Part shown: positions 37,266 through 50,130 of the stretch, in pieces
Layout: each line of letters starts with the position of its first letter
Position numbering within the stretch: the first letter of the stretch is position 1
NCBI GenBank assembly: GCA_013399115.1
Contig: VXAA01004301.1
Coordinates: 440,085 to 504,084, forward strand
DNA length: 64,000 bases
Reading direction: 5' to 3'
Source of the DNA: Anseranas semipalmata
Taxonomy: Eukaryota > Chordata > Aves > Anseriformes > Anseranatidae
Notes under the pieces: generated by a model
Seen by the model: the letters and a program-made list of their open reading frames with translations, nothing else
Databases searched by the model: none
What the model was told of the DNA's origin: nothing
Program-made: the position numbers and the translations under genes

Positions 37266-38797
37266 TGCTGGGCAGGTAAGGGACATGTTATGATCTACCA
37301 GATGTCTGTTTTATTTATTATCTAAAATTATACCCTTAATATAGAAGGATAAAGCCTGTATTTCATTGTCACCTGGCAGGTAATGACTGTCAACGTGAGC
37401 GAGCGTCCTGAGCCCCTAGCCATCCTTCCCATGCTCTCTAGTAGTCAGGGAAAGGAAAGTTCCTTCCCACATCCCCATGGCTGGGCAAGTCCCATAAGAA
37501 GCAAACAGGGTGTACAGGGCTTCAGGAGGATGTTTTTGATGCATCTGGAGTTATGATGGTGGGGCAGGGAGGAGATTGGCCAGGGCACCAGTGCCTCCCA
37601 TTGCCTGGGATGTACCTAAGGGGCTCCTGAGCTCTTGGGGAATGCAGGGAAGGATGGTATTGGTGATAGTGCACCTTGAAGGCACATCAGACCAGCAACC
37701 ATGTTGTGCTGTGGTCCTGTTCTTGCCATAGCTGAGGACAAGGATGAGGAGCTCTGACTCGCGAGCTCTGGGAGGTGAGGCTGGGAAAATTACAGAGGTT
37801 TCTGCCTCAAGCTCTCTGCTGCACTTTTGTCACGTTGATTTCTGTTGTGTCCATATGTGCGGCTGTGTACAGAGGGACCTGAGGGCTCAGATGGGCCATT
37901 AAACCCACGTGGGTATTTACCTGCAGCATCTGAAGAGGTTGTAGTTCCTACTGCCATGGACTGGCAACCTCATCCTTGCTGGTTAAACTTTCAGGCACTG
38001 TGAGTGCGTTTAATCCCTGGACAGGAGGGAAGGTGATGGAGGTCTCTAGAGCTGCCCTTGCCCTTCTCCAGGTGCTCTCAGACAGCCCCGGGCCCTATCT
38101 AATCCCCACGCTGGGTGCTGCAATGCTGGCTTTCTGTTGGGAACCACCTACCTGCTGACCTCTCTGTGTCCTGGGAAGCCTCAGGGATTTTTGTTTCACC
38201 GAGTTGCTGGCCTGCTTCTTCTGACCTATGACTAAGTGATGTGAAATTGTTGCTGCTGGGAAATAGGATTGCATGCTACAGCTGGCCTTTGGAGATGCTG
38301 CCTGCCTCCTTTTCTTATCCAAGTTGTCCTGTGTTTCTGAGGCTCCCTCAGCTGAAAGTCACAATTATTCCCAACCTTGAAAGATTACACTTTGTGAGAT
38401 AAAGTTTTGTAATTGTGTTCTTCGCTTTTATACTTAACAATGTCAATAAACCATGTGGGTTCTGGGATATAATAGGTGGCAAGCATTGTTGTGCCCATAT
38501 GTACATGCAACATATATGTAACTGTATGGATGGACACAGAGATAACTGGTATTCATTAGGTCAAGATTTTAGAAGAGCTCAAAACTTGGTCTGAACAGTG
38601 CCACTGCTAAAAGCTTCCAAAATCAGTATCAATAATAAAAATGTAGACAAGGTTTTATGTTCTGAGTGTGCTTAGGATCTGACCATGAGCTGTTCTGAAC
38701 AAGGTTCGTCCAAGTAAAAACAAATTTCTTTGGAAAAAAGAAAATAGCTTGACATGCATATAGTTACAAAAAATAATACATATAGGTAGGAGGTTAT

Positions 38798-38813
38798 AAA
38801 AAAAAAAAAAAAA
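38798..38813. repeat. Poly-A tract (16 A)
   Basis: Run of 16 A after GTTAT. Confidence 0.95.
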
Positions 38814-39519
38814 GTATTTTTAAAACCTTGTTATACATCAACCAAAGCCCTAATAATACAACTGTGCAAATAATTGTTCTTCTGCACATCCAGCAGTGTT
38901 GTGATTCTTTTGATGTTTACCTCAATTTCTCCTTCACCTTTTATTTGAATCTGCAATTAACACCTATAATGAAAAAGGAGGAGATGGCATGCTGTTGAGA
39001 AATTCTGGTGTTAATTAAAATTATTAACAATTAGAGGAAAAATAAGCAAAGAAAAGGAGGAAAATAGTTTTTGAGAATTTTTTTTATACTTAAGGTGGAC
39101 TAAAGCACAGAGACTGCTTCTAATGAGCTCACTTCAAAATTAATTATGAAACTTGGCCAAAAGAAGTTATAGTGAAATTCCCTCTTTTTAGGAGAGCTAG
39201 CATCCTCTGTGCTCCCTTCAACAGCGTTTAGGTTTGCCAAGGCCTTTCTACAGGGCTGAATTTCATTTCTGAATGAATTGCCCTAATTTACAGAAGAACA
39301 ATAGAGGAAATGAGCTCTGGCAACAATGGAGAAGGAATGGGAGTGTGATCCATCTTAGCAGAGTGAGCATTTGGGCTTGGATGAAAGTTGTATTCAGGGA
39401 GGAATAATGTAAAATGGCCCTGGGTTTCTTATGAGAGCAGTTCATCCACTGAGCTGCGATGCTGTGCTTGTGTAGAGCACTGCACCGGCAACGTTAGCCC
39501 ACATCTACCATCCCGCAGG

Positions 39520-39541
39520 AGCCTCGTCAGCGCTCGAGGCT
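39520..39541. other. 7-bp hairpin in CpG-bearing patch
   Basis: AGCCTCG (39520-39526) pairs with CGAGGCT (39535-39541) around the 8-base loop TCAGCGCT. A GTTAGCC at 39493-39499 is also the reverse complement of GGCTAAC at 39538-39544, so two alternative pairings share the right arm. The 60-base neighbourhood holds several CpGs against a CpG-poor background. Confidence 0.5.
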
Positions 39542-41264
39542 AACATTGAGCTCGCAGCCTCTGCCACTGAAATCCTTGCCCATGGCTTCCACGAAATGTG
39601 TGGCTGGCGCCTAAATATCCCCTTGGGCGTGCGTGCAAACCTGTTTTGAAAACAAATGCTGGCCTCCTGACATCACTGCAGTGCTTCTAAAAGTTTTACC
39701 TTCTCCATGTAAAACTAATTTCAGGTCCTTTTCAGGAATATGCTTGAAAAAGATCCAGCAAACAATGCTGGAGAAGAGCACAGCAGCAATAATGTGTGTG
39801 CACACAGAAAGTGACCACCTCTACCATGTCCTTCTGTGTCTTGTTGAGCACTCTCAGCCCCACGATGAAGTAGTCATCACTTGCTCATTGGTATTTGTGG
39901 GAGGTTCATCCATTAGGCACAGGGTGGGAAGCTGAGGAACACTCAGAAGCAGGTTCAGTACTTTGGGATATTACAAGGAAATCCTTTGGAGCAACATTTC
40001 TCTATTTGATTTCTTATCAAAGTTCTTACATTTGCAATATTAGAGAGTATGACTAATTACTTCACCTCTAGAGAAGTTATTATTCAGAAAGGTTCATTAG
40101 TTTCCCAGTTGGTGTGGGTGCTGGAACATGACATGGGAATGAAGGATATTTCTTTGCCTCGGAGATCCTCTGTGGCTTTCAAGATGTTACCTGCAATCAG
40201 ACTTTCCATGGGAAATCCCATAAAACAAGATTTCTCAAGCTGAACAATGCTAGACTTTGGAAGAGGCTGTCAAGAAACCCCTGAGAGGTTCCATGTCTGT
40301 GATTGTAAGTAATCTCTGCAGATTCGATCCAGTCAAGCTAGTGATGAAAACCACTCCGCTTTCCCGGGGAAGGCTCTCATAACTATGTAAAAGCCTCTCT
40401 GGGGCTGAAGATCGTTACCCAGCCTTATAACTTTAAGACTCTCGGGGATAAAGAGAAATAAGCCTGATGCAAACCATCTGACCAAATTAATTGCAGTGGA
40501 TGGAAGCAGAAAATCTATCAGAGAAACGAATCCCATGGACCTGTGATTTTTTTTCCTCCCTTTTCTTACCTGCTGGGTTTCTTTCTACTTTATAACATGT
40601 TGGCTTTTTTCCCCACCATCTTAAGCTGTTCTTTATGACAAATGTTCAGCTTGTTTTCAATCTAAGTAACTGATTGCCTTCTTTTGGTGTCATGGCATCT
40701 TTCACTGAAGAATTAGACGTGACTGTTGAGAATTAAAGCGCTAAATGCCCTTCCCTTGAGACCTATAACTTGGTTTTGAAGCAGTCATTGCTCAGTTGAA
40801 AAATACCTCTTCAGTGAGAGTTCAGGTAGGGACAAGAAAAATCCTCTGAACTTGAACATTTCTCACATCAGCAAGTAAATTAGTCACCTAATCTCGCCAG
40901 ATCTTTCTGATGAAGAAAGGCATTACTGAAGAACAGAAAAACTCATAATCCCTCGCGTCTTAATCCTCACAGTTTGCCAGAGAAGTAGAAAGTTACTTTT
41001 TTTTTTTTCTCCTTTTTACTTCTCAGAGCCTGAGTAAAGCATTTCAGGTCTCCTAGAGAACTGGCATTTAAATTTAGGATGGTTTAAGCCTAGGATCAAG
41101 GTCAGTCCTACTGCTCCATCCTTCTTTTTAAGATAACACTACAGCTTCAAATGTCTTACATGGTAAGTGTGGCCATGAAAAAAAGTTGTTTCCATGACAT
41201 TTTAGAGCTGAGTAATTAGAGAGGGGGAGGGGAAAAACAGGAAAATGCAGGGTTTATTGTGTGT

Positions 41265-41350
41265 GGATTTTTTTTCTTCCTACTCTTGAGGACTTCCTTT
41301 GGATTTTTTTTATTATTATTATTTTATTTCGATTTTTTCTTTTTTAATTT
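41265..41350. repeat. T-rich low-complexity tract with (ATT)n core
   Basis: T-rich stretch with T8-T9 runs and four to five ATT units near 41,310-41,325. The encoded phenylalanine/leucine-rich frame (41,259-41,564) comes from this composition. Confidence 0.9.
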
Positions 41351-43361
41351 CTCAGTCTTGGAGGCAGAGGGGAGGACAAGTGCTTTCACCCCAGTTTTCC
41401 TCATAGCAGTATTTCTGAGTACCTGCTTGGAGCATCCTCTCTGGGAAGGCCATGGGTGTTGCAGGCGGCGTGTGCTATGCTCCATCTTCTTGGACTTGCA
41501 TGGGGATGAGTTATGCAAGGAGACCAAGAGTATTGGCCAAGTAAAGGGTGACTGCTGGACCTGATGCACACTTACCGCTGTCTTGTAGTATCTTACTGCA
41601 CCAACACTGTCTTCTGGGTCTGGCAGAAAATGCGGTGGTGAACAGCTGGAGGTTTCAGCCTCATGGTTATGGGGCAGAAAGCATCAGGCAATGACTCCCT
41701 AACCTGTCCCTGTGCAAATGCACCCCAAGGCCGGCTCAGCCAGGGCTGCTTTGGATCACTCTAGGTTAGAAATGCAGCATTGTGCATCTGCAACTGCGTG
41801 CGAGCCCGAGGCTCTGATCCGGCTGTGTGCTAGATGTACGTTATGTATATACTCATTTAACCAGGCATAAATATAGACAAATGGTGGGAAGGAACTGTCA
41901 GTAGCAAAGAAAGGGGGGAAGATTTATTGGGGGCTGGTGGCACTGTTGACAGCCTAGCTAAAGAGCTCATCTGCATTTCCCCCCTGCCCTGATTTAATAC
42001 CATTTCTGAGCCTTGCCTCCCAAGGATGATTTCTGCTTCATCAGAGGCAAAGCAAGAGAGTCTTCAGCTTGCTTTGCATCATACTCTGAGCCAAAAAAAA
42101 AAAAAAGAAGAAGAAAAAAAGGGGGGTGCCTGTCAAGTTGATAACTTGATGCATTATTAGGGATGACCTGTCATATGTCGTGTGGGAAAACCACCTCAGA
42201 CAATAGAATTTGGGTGGGCTCAGCTAAATCTACAGGGAAGAGTGGGAGCCCAAACAGACTCAGTAAAACATAATAATAATAGTAATTAGAGATTTTCATG
42301 GACTAGTCTGTCCTGTATTTGTAAAATAATAGCTTTTCTACCTAGTCTATCAGTCAAGTGAGTTCAAATTCACATTGCTGCAATCCCTGATAAATGAAAT
42401 TCATCCTGACAATGTATGGAAATTTATTTGTGCTTTCTGGTGCTGGGCTGACATCCTTCCAGGGAAGTTGCTTGCAGTTGCCAAAAAGCTGACAGCATTG
42501 CCAAGTGCTGTGGGAACACCAAAGTGCCAAAATTGCCCCTGGGGTAGGCTTTCCTCCTGGGTGAGGCTGGGAGGCACAGTCTCCATTTCGGGGCCTGGGG
42601 GGCTTGCCACAACAGCACCCTCTCTCCTGAGAAGTCCCAGGTTATAGACTTTTCTTGCCCCAAAAGGCAGGAGAAGGCCAGAAGGGAAGGAAGACCATGA
42701 CCTTAATTCTCTACATCAGCCAGTGTTACCCCAGGAAGTTGAGAAACATGGTTAGCAGGGAGGGCAGCCAGCTGAGATATACGGTGTGTGATACGGTTCT
42801 CCCCCAGCATGGTGTCCATATGGCAGGTTATTGTGCTGAAAGAGCCTTTAGGTAGACTGGGTTCATGAGAAAACTCAATCCCAAATGAAGCTGAAAGTAG
42901 GGAAAATGGCTGTATGAGTGCAGCCGTGCGATATGAGTTGCACATCTAAGGACTATAGCATGTTTCTAAGTTCTGAAAAACAGCCAGTGCACAAACAACA
43001 GATTTTATATCCAGCTCTACTCATATTCAAGGACTGGATCAGGTCATCCCTGATCAGTTTTGATTGAAATATCATTCAAGTGAAAATTGTTTTTCATGCA
43101 ACAGGAGAAACCCTTCAGAATCCGGCTCATTGCTTCAAATGTGAATGTCTGATTTATTTATAAGACTGTCATGAAAACTCAGGAGGTTGTGACAGATCTA
43201 AGGGGAAAGTCCCCTAACTGACCTCTGCCCTTGCAAAGCCATTATAGTCAAAATTGATATTGGCTCAAGGGTGTTGTGCATTAGTGAAATGTAACGTCAG
43301 TTCAGATTTCATCACGTCATGCCATAAAAAAAATCAATCTGTTGCTCAAATCAAATTTTGT

Positions 43362-43392
43362 AGAAAAACAAAAAACAAAACAAAAAAATAAT
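43362..43392. repeat. (CAAAA)n-like A-rich repeat
   Basis: Irregular CAAAA/CAAAAA units followed by AATAATAA. Confidence 0.85.
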
Positions 43393-45149
43393 AACAGAAA
43401 GCTATTCAGGCATGAGCCATTGGGAGGGGAGGATATAACACAGGTATTGTTTGCTTTAAATCTCCATAATAGCTTCTCTTTTATTTTTTCTACACTTGTT
43501 TCTGCACTTTGCTCCTTTTGGAATAACAATTACCATATGTCTAGAAAGAATTCACGACAGCTTAGGACCTTGCTTAATGGTTGTTTGTTTTTTTTTTCTT
43601 TAATGATGAGGCAAGAAAAAGACGTTAATACAACTTTAGATCTCCTGCCAAATCCCAGAAGAGATCCAAGCTATTAATATAGATACGTATGTAAAATATG
43701 ACACACGGGTCTGAATCTGTTGTTATTATTGGTAGGGCTTGTAGCGATACCTGTAGCTGTCTAACACTCCTCATCCCTTCTTATTAATCTTGTAACAAGT
43801 CTATTGTGCCGGCAGAAATTTCAATTCCAAATATCTACTTCAAGTTGTTGGGTAACTCTGGAGGAAAAAGAAGGAGTAGAGGAGAATTCAGCAAGACCAG
43901 TCCAGCTGTTCATAAATATAAAGAATATACCCACTAGTAAGACCGTATTAAGGTTGGACACCTTGCGGCAGTCCTGGTGGGTAGCGTTAGTATTCCAGCC
44001 TTTGAGTGCTGGTGCAGAGCAGTGCCGGTGGTGCGGGGTGAGACGACCAGAGCGTGTCCCGTGTCATCCCACCAGCCCTGCCTGCCCCAGGCATGTGCCT
44101 CTGAGACACGTGTTGCATGTGGGCATCACCGGGCAGCCAAGTCCCAGGGACTTCTCCTCTGCTCTGAGCTTGCTCTTGGGTTTGGGTACCTGTTCATCAC
44201 ACTGTCGTGAAGTGGTTTGGGTTACATCCCCCTTAATGAGAGATGGCATCAGATGCCTGGATGCAAATCGCCTGCTTACCCCATGTGGTTGAGCTGTAGG
44301 ATATCCCCCCGCTTAGCCTTTTCCCCCAGGCTGATGCACTGCCCAGGGAGAGTCATTGCTGTGGCAGAAGGCAGCAGGTTCCTGACACCAGTCCTTTGTC
44401 TCCTATCTGGAGCTCAGAAGTTGAGGACTCTTTTTGACAAATGAAGTATTTGAGGGAGTCAGAAGAGCAGTCAAAGCTGGAGAAGGAGGCTAAGGCTTGC
44501 ATCTTGTAGTAAGAATGTCTTATTTTGCTCAGCTTGGAGCCATGGTCACTTTTCATTGCTCACTTGGCTGAACTTTTGAGTAGAAAAACTGAAAAGCTTG
44601 CAGTGTGTCTAAAAGGGGGTTAATTGTTTTTCATTTCCCCTTTATGTAATTTCAAGGCTGGAGTGTTTTAACAAGGCCCGGAAGCTCTGAGCACTTACTC
44701 TGTCAGCCTTATTCAGTTTGAAGTCAAGCCTGCAAAAAATCAGACGTTTTGTGTATTGAGATGTACACTTGCAAGTCCCTGGAATAGACCAGCGTGTCCC
44801 AGATATCAGCCTTTCTTGGAGTCCAAACAGATCATAAACCTACACTCTGGTCCAAAACAGATTGATTAATGCAACAGCAGCTCTTTCCATCAGAGGAAGG
44901 GAAAGCTGTTAACCTATGAGCTGGATGAGCATTGCATCCTGCTTTTAAGCTGAGATAAGGGACAGGCAGTGAAACGTGGGCCCTGCAGAGCAGAGCACAC
45001 AGCAGCACTGCAGGGTGGCTTGTGGCACAGAGCAAGCAACTGCTGTGCTCGTACCCAATGGAAAACTCCAGGTGAGTCTGCAGGAACAGAACAGGCAAAA
45101 TAAATCCCTCAGCTGGCTGCATCTCAGCAGAATTACGTCAATGTTTCAT

Positions 45150-45207
45150 AAGCTGATGGAGCTGCTATTTGACCAGGGCACCGAGTCCCAGACCCCACTG
45201 CTTGCCT
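45150..45207 (-). repeat. Possible MIR fragment, minus orientation
   Basis: GAGCTGCTATTTGACCAGGGCACCGAGTCCCAGACCCCACTGCTT recalls the reverse complement of the MIR 5' part ('gagctgggatttgaacccaggtct..tgactcccaga.cccatgctctt'). By-eye match with several differences. Confidence 0.35.
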
Positions 45208-47380
45208 TACCTAGCTGTTAATTAAGAAATCCCATCTCCAGACCAACCCTGAAGAGTTTGGAAAGTCATGGGAGCCTCTGAGAATAGCCACAACCATTAG
45301 GAAAGTAGCAACACTTAATTAAATTCCCTTGCACGTTTAAAAGCTGTAGGGAACCAAGCCAAGATAATCCCCTTCCTCAAAAAAAAACATCGCTGGGTGG
45401 GATTCCTCTCTTCCAAGAGCCAACTTAATTTTCACGTTCCCTGGAGCAGATTGTTTTATGAAAGGGAGTCTTCCCCTAGCATTTACGCAGCTTTCTCATC
45501 ACTTTGTATTTTCTCCCTATTCCAGCATTCCTGACTCTGCCTTCTCTCATTTCTGTAGGGGAGATTTTCCACTTTATTTTCTGGCAGTGGTGCTGATTTC
45601 TGAAAATACTTATTATCTCCGTAACCTCAGACAGCCAATTTTCTGGGAAATTTCTCCCCATCCTTTTGAGAAGCCGCTTAGGCAATTACAGACAGCAGAG
45701 TCGGTATTTCAGCATGTTTCTGCCATTGTGCGTCTGCCACACCCCCACTCTCGCTTACTACCAGCCCCACTCAATTGTGGCCTCAGCTATAGCTCGGCCA
45801 AGCTATCTGCAATGCCTAAAAAGTAGCCTTTCCAAGCCCAATTTTCCAGCTGTCCTTTGGGGGATGTAGAACTCCTAGGAAGACCCCTTGGAGAGTTCTG
45901 TGCTTACTTCTGTGCTGGTAATGTAAGTAGGGGTCCCTGGACAGGCTCATTGTTTCTGGCACCACTGCTGCATTTCAGCATAGGAAGGACTGTGAGTGAT
46001 ATTTACTCCTGAACTTAAGTGTGTGTAAGGTGGTGGACTTGTCATTCTCCTAAAATAAACTTTCTAAACAAGCAGTGCATCTCCAGCTCCTGTCCCCCTC
46101 TGTTAACCAAATTACAAACATTTCCTCACCTTTTAAGAGAGCATGACCAGCTTCTCAATCTTCTGTTCATGAGAATTGCTATTTCCCACATATGGAGATT
46201 ATTTTGTCTTTCATGCAGAAGCTCACTTTATTTCTGTTTTGAAAATCTGATCATGTACAGGAAGAGGAAGACCTTGCCCTAATGGAGAAGATACTCACAG
46301 GACAATTTCTTCTTCATGAGTGGTGCAAAGCACCAAGTGAGACAACCGAGGGATTCAAGGCAAAGGGTAATACAGCTGATGAAGGAAAATGTCGATGTGT
46401 AATGAGCTCAAAGCACAGGGATGTATGACACAAAGCTGGCCTGACATGCAGAAGACCAGAAGTTCTGCACAGAGGGAATGCAGCAGCAACATGGTGCTAT
46501 CGTTCACGTTCACTTCTCATAGGTTTAGTTGACAGAAGCTGGGGTTTTGTGAACAAAACGCTGCACACGCTGATTGCTGTTGCACATGTCAGTACAGCGC
46601 ACCTCCTCGTGTCAGATGACAGCCCACTGGGGCAGTTTGGTGATGAGCCCACTACTGCCACAGAAACTAAATCCAGCAGTTCAGCATTGGGATTCACAGG
46701 ATGTTTAAGGTTATGGTCTGAAAGCTACAAATAAGTGTTTGAGGTCTGTTGGATTTGATTTATGGCTTATAAATGTGATCCTGCCAACCTAAATACTACT
46801 TATCTGTAGCTTTCCATTGTAGGAGAATGGTAAGAACTAAGAAACAACATTCACTCATGGTTTTGAGAAAGTGGGCTGAAAGCAACTATTTTTGCAGGAT
46901 GGGAATTCTTTGCTAGCTGGGAGAGGCCTATTTTTCCCTGCCTGCCCAACACTAGAAGAAAAGCCAGGAAAAGCCAGTCTGGCCTGGTGGTTAAGTATTT
47001 CGTGCTACAGGTAACTGTTGTCAAAAACAAAGACTGATTTGGCCAAAATAGTGGGATGTGAGATTTCTGAAAATAGAAAAAGTGCCCATATTGAAGAGAG
47101 CTAATCTGCTCTCAGTGCCTCTGAAGTGCTTGAGTCTGAAAGGTCTGAGGAGGATTTTGTATTTATCGCTTTGGTTGGAAATCAGCCTTGGACCTGGCAG
47201 GTTGTGGCTTTTGCAGGCTCCCTAGCAGGCTGCATTCCTCTGTGCAGTGAAGGTTCACGTGTTCACGGGGCCATGACCTTTGTTGAGCTTGAATGCGTTT
47301 CAGGATGGTCCAAATCAATTATCATTACTTCAGCAGAAACAAGCATGGCTTTGTTTTAAAAGGGTTTTAGCTTTAAAAGA

Positions 47381-47394
47381 AAAAAAAAAAAAAA
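47381..47394. repeat. Poly-A tract (14 A)
   Basis: Run of 14 A following CTTTAAAAG. Confidence 0.92.
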
Positions 47395-47973
47395 CACTAA
47401 GTAGCAGTGTGCTGGTTAATCTATCAGTGTATGTTGGAAGTTATATGTAAGTGCCTTATTATGATTTTCCCAACTATCTGTTTAAAATTGCAAGGAGACT
47501 CCTGCTTAGCACCATCCACATGGCAGTGCCTTTTAGCTTGGTAGAAACAGTGAAATGAGGACATCCCACTGCAGGAACAACTGCCCAGGAACAACCAACA
47601 CATTCAGCTAAGCTGCATGAAGCAGATATTGCAGGGACACCAAAGACCAAACTACGTAAAATGCAGCATGATCTGTATAGGTGATATAAAGGGGAAAATA
47701 ATATACAAAGAAGGACTGTACATAAAAGTTGCTGATGCATACCTAATGTCTTGTTTGGGCAGAGCACGGGGCTGGCAGACTCTGCCCTGTTCTCCTCAGG
47801 TGATCTTCCTGCAAGCACTGATGCAGAAATGTATTAGGCCAGAAACAGAAGGACACATACAGAGTCAAAACCGCTGGGTGTCCAAAAAATAGTTCAGTTA
47901 ATAAGGTCTGCTGGTCGAATACAAATTCAGATATTATTAAAAGAAAAATTACTGAAGATGCGAACTGAGTATA

Positions 47974-47975
<2 letters not shown>

Positions 47976-48014
<39 letters not shown>
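47976..48014. repeat. (TA)n microsatellite, about 19 units
   Basis: Uninterrupted TA array of 39 bases running into a T7 tract. Long TA arrays melt easily and can extrude cruciforms, so length in the assembly may be unreliable. Confidence 0.98.
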
Positions 48015-48017
<3 letters not shown>

Positions 48018-49256
48018 TTTGCCAGGCACAGCACAGTGAATGAAAATATAGCTGATAGGTTCCTTTTCTGTCATTATCATGTTGTGTTCTTCCTTTCATC
48101 TGTGGATGAGGTCTCCATATTTCACCCTAACAAATCCCCTGAGCATTGATCTGCTGCTCTTAAATCCAGTCCTTAATACAATTAAGTTTGCATCCAGAAC
48201 CTGTGCAGCTGTGAGTAGCAAACTCGGAGGAGCTTTTAGTTGACCCAGCTTATGAAGGTGTAATATTAGCCTATGTGAGAGTAGAAAATTGTCAGGAAAT
48301 AGCAGAAGGTACGCAGAAGAGAAATGTCAAAATAAAAAAAAAAGGAAGAATTCTGTAATGGCCATAATTGGGTACCTACCCCTTACCCAGGTTGTTATTT
48401 GCAAACAGTTCACCCATCCCCTTGGTGACTGCTGTACTCACCAGACTACTTGGTTAATAGGCTGTCTGTGACTTCTCATTAGCCATCAGTACCTAATTAC
48501 TTCCAAGAAGGGGGCTTGTGTCCCACTCTCCTCATCAATGCTTCTTACTGAGTAGCTGTGATAGCAGCTCTCTTTTGTGGTTTTTCTCCCTACATTCAAG
48601 GGAAGAACTCTGATACTTGGGTTGGGCCTGTGAACTCTGTAAGTAGCAGGTACCTGAAATTATGAATTTCAGTACATGCATCTCTTCGTGGATCTTCATC
48701 TAAATATTTTAATGGAGAGTCTTTCATATTAAATGTGTAGTAAAAACCTTAGCTGAAGAGGGTCTTCAGTGTGATGGAAAGGAGGCAGACAGACTGGTTT
48801 TGTGAAGCTATTATATTAAAAGGAAAAAAAAAAATGCCCCTTGAGCCAAAGTATCAATGATTATTTATACTGATCAATATCTAATGCAGTGGAAAGCTGT
48901 CCTAAATCAGGCTGAGATTGTCTGTGGTTTGTGGGCAAATCTCTCCTGTCTCCACTTTCTTTCCTGGGTCATTTCTACTGGAACAAGAACATGTTAGTTC
49001 CTGCCATGTAGGAGAATATTACATACAGATAAAAGGTACGGCAGCCTTTTGGTTAGAAACCCAAGTTGCTCTGTCACCTGAGATTACAATAAGATAAAAC
49101 CTCTATCAAAAAAAGTCACACTGTCAAAATGGAAACTTAAAGAGTTTATTGATCCTGTTGAAATTTCACTTTGAGGAAATAGAGGAAGAAATGGATTTTT
49201 TGTTGTTGTTGTTGTCATCACAATGTGTTATTTAAACTAAGCAAAAATATCTTGGA

Positions 49257-49272
49257 TTTTTTTTTTTTTTTA
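49257..49272. repeat. Poly-T tract (16 T), near (GTT)n
   Basis: Run of 16 T. Five TTG/GTT units lie about 45 bases upstream (49,199-49,215). Confidence 0.93.
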
Positions 49273-49664
49273 ACATTTGTTTGTTAGAAAATTTGTTCCA
49301 TTTGGACCTTGCTGTGCCAACATCCCAGTGGTATGTGTAGAAATGTTGGAGATGATCCTACCCTAGGGCAAGTCTATAAAGATAACAACAACTGCGCTAA
49401 CAAAGCAGCAGTTTGTTCATACCTGTATTTAGTATTTATTGCAGTGAAGGTCATGACAATGGTGCCCCATTTTGAGTGATTATTTTGTTACTATCTAGGT
49501 TAAACTGAAATAGGACACCACACATTTGAAAGAAACCTCCCTATGGAGATATGTACCACAGTAATGAGATGAGAACTCAAACTAATTGAGTTATTTTGCT
49601 TTCAGAGCATGCGTAGATAAGCCTTATTCCTACAAAGTATTCCTACACATTAACAGAAGTGAAT

Positions 49665-49742
49665 GAAATTTAGGGCCTGATCCTTCTTCCATAGAAACTA
49701 CTATGAGTTTTGTAATTGGTTTAACATTAGCAAGATGTAGGG
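49665..49742 (+). repeat. Eroded sauropsid-type inverted-repeat element
   Basis: AATTTAGGGCCTGATCCTTCTTCCATAGAAACTACTATGAGTTTTG matches 'agggcctgatcctgctcccattgaagtcaatgggagttttg', the left arm of an old repeat widespread in birds, crocodilians and turtles. Family not assigned. Confidence 0.5.
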
Positions 49743-49919
49743 TTTTAAGGATGGTCCTTCACTGCTTTTAGAGATGAAATGATGTAGAGGATCTTAAGTC
49801 CCTGATCTGGCTGTACAGATATTGCCTGTGTGGATATCTCTTCTGCTGCAGGGTTGCAGCTGTTTCTATATTTCTATGGTAGCGTACTAAACTCTTACAA
49901 GAGCATGCTCCATTCCAGT

Positions 49920-50130
49920 GGTAATGAACCAATTAAGAAACTAAAACCAGCCAGCTTTCTTTTAAAAGAAATCAATTTAATTTAAAATTTTTAAATATAC
50001 TAGTGCTCTCCAGATACTGAAATTACACTCTTTCACGTTCTTAATATATTTGAACAAGATCAAGTAGCAGCAACAAAATATTCCATTTCCATGGAAATCA
50101 GTATAGTTTTCTTTGCCTCTAATCAGACCA
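49920..50130. promoter_or_regulatory. AT-rich candidate regulatory element with 14-bp palindrome
   Basis: Contains ACCAATTAAG, AATCAATTTAATTTAAAATT and the perfect palindrome ATTTCCATGGAAAT (50085-50098), which carries two inverted TTCC/GGAA cores of the type bound by NFAT, STAT or ETS factors. No simple-repeat structure and no ORF. The regulatory role is inferred only from motif content. Confidence 0.25.

Larger units (their letters stand above)
33401..39500. other. Noncoding DNA, simple-repeat rich, no gene seen
   Basis: Frames are short and unrecognisable. The stretch is rich in A/T homopolymers and contains an assembly gap and a MIR fragment, listed separately. A CTCG/GAGCTC-rich stretch at about 37,740-37,780 has small palindromes but no ORF. 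Confidence 0.65.
39501..45900. other. Noncoding DNA, no gene seen
   Basis: Includes the second longest plus-strand frame, 43,804-44,292 (about 160 codons), which has no domain, no promoter or splice context, and overlapping frames on both strands. Several T-rich and A-rich tracts (41,265-41,350; 42,092-42,120; 43,362-43,392) and a weak MIR-like fragment are present. A CpG-bearing patch with a small hairpin lies at its left edge. Confidence 0.6.

Noticed and set aside
43804..44292. Plus-strand open frame of about 160 codons
   Set aside because: Overlaps several other frames on both strands, has no domain, and its cysteine/proline content reflects a local GC-rich stretch.
47743..48149. Frames with Tyr-Ile repeats on both strands
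   Set aside because: Direct translation of the (TA)n microsatellite.
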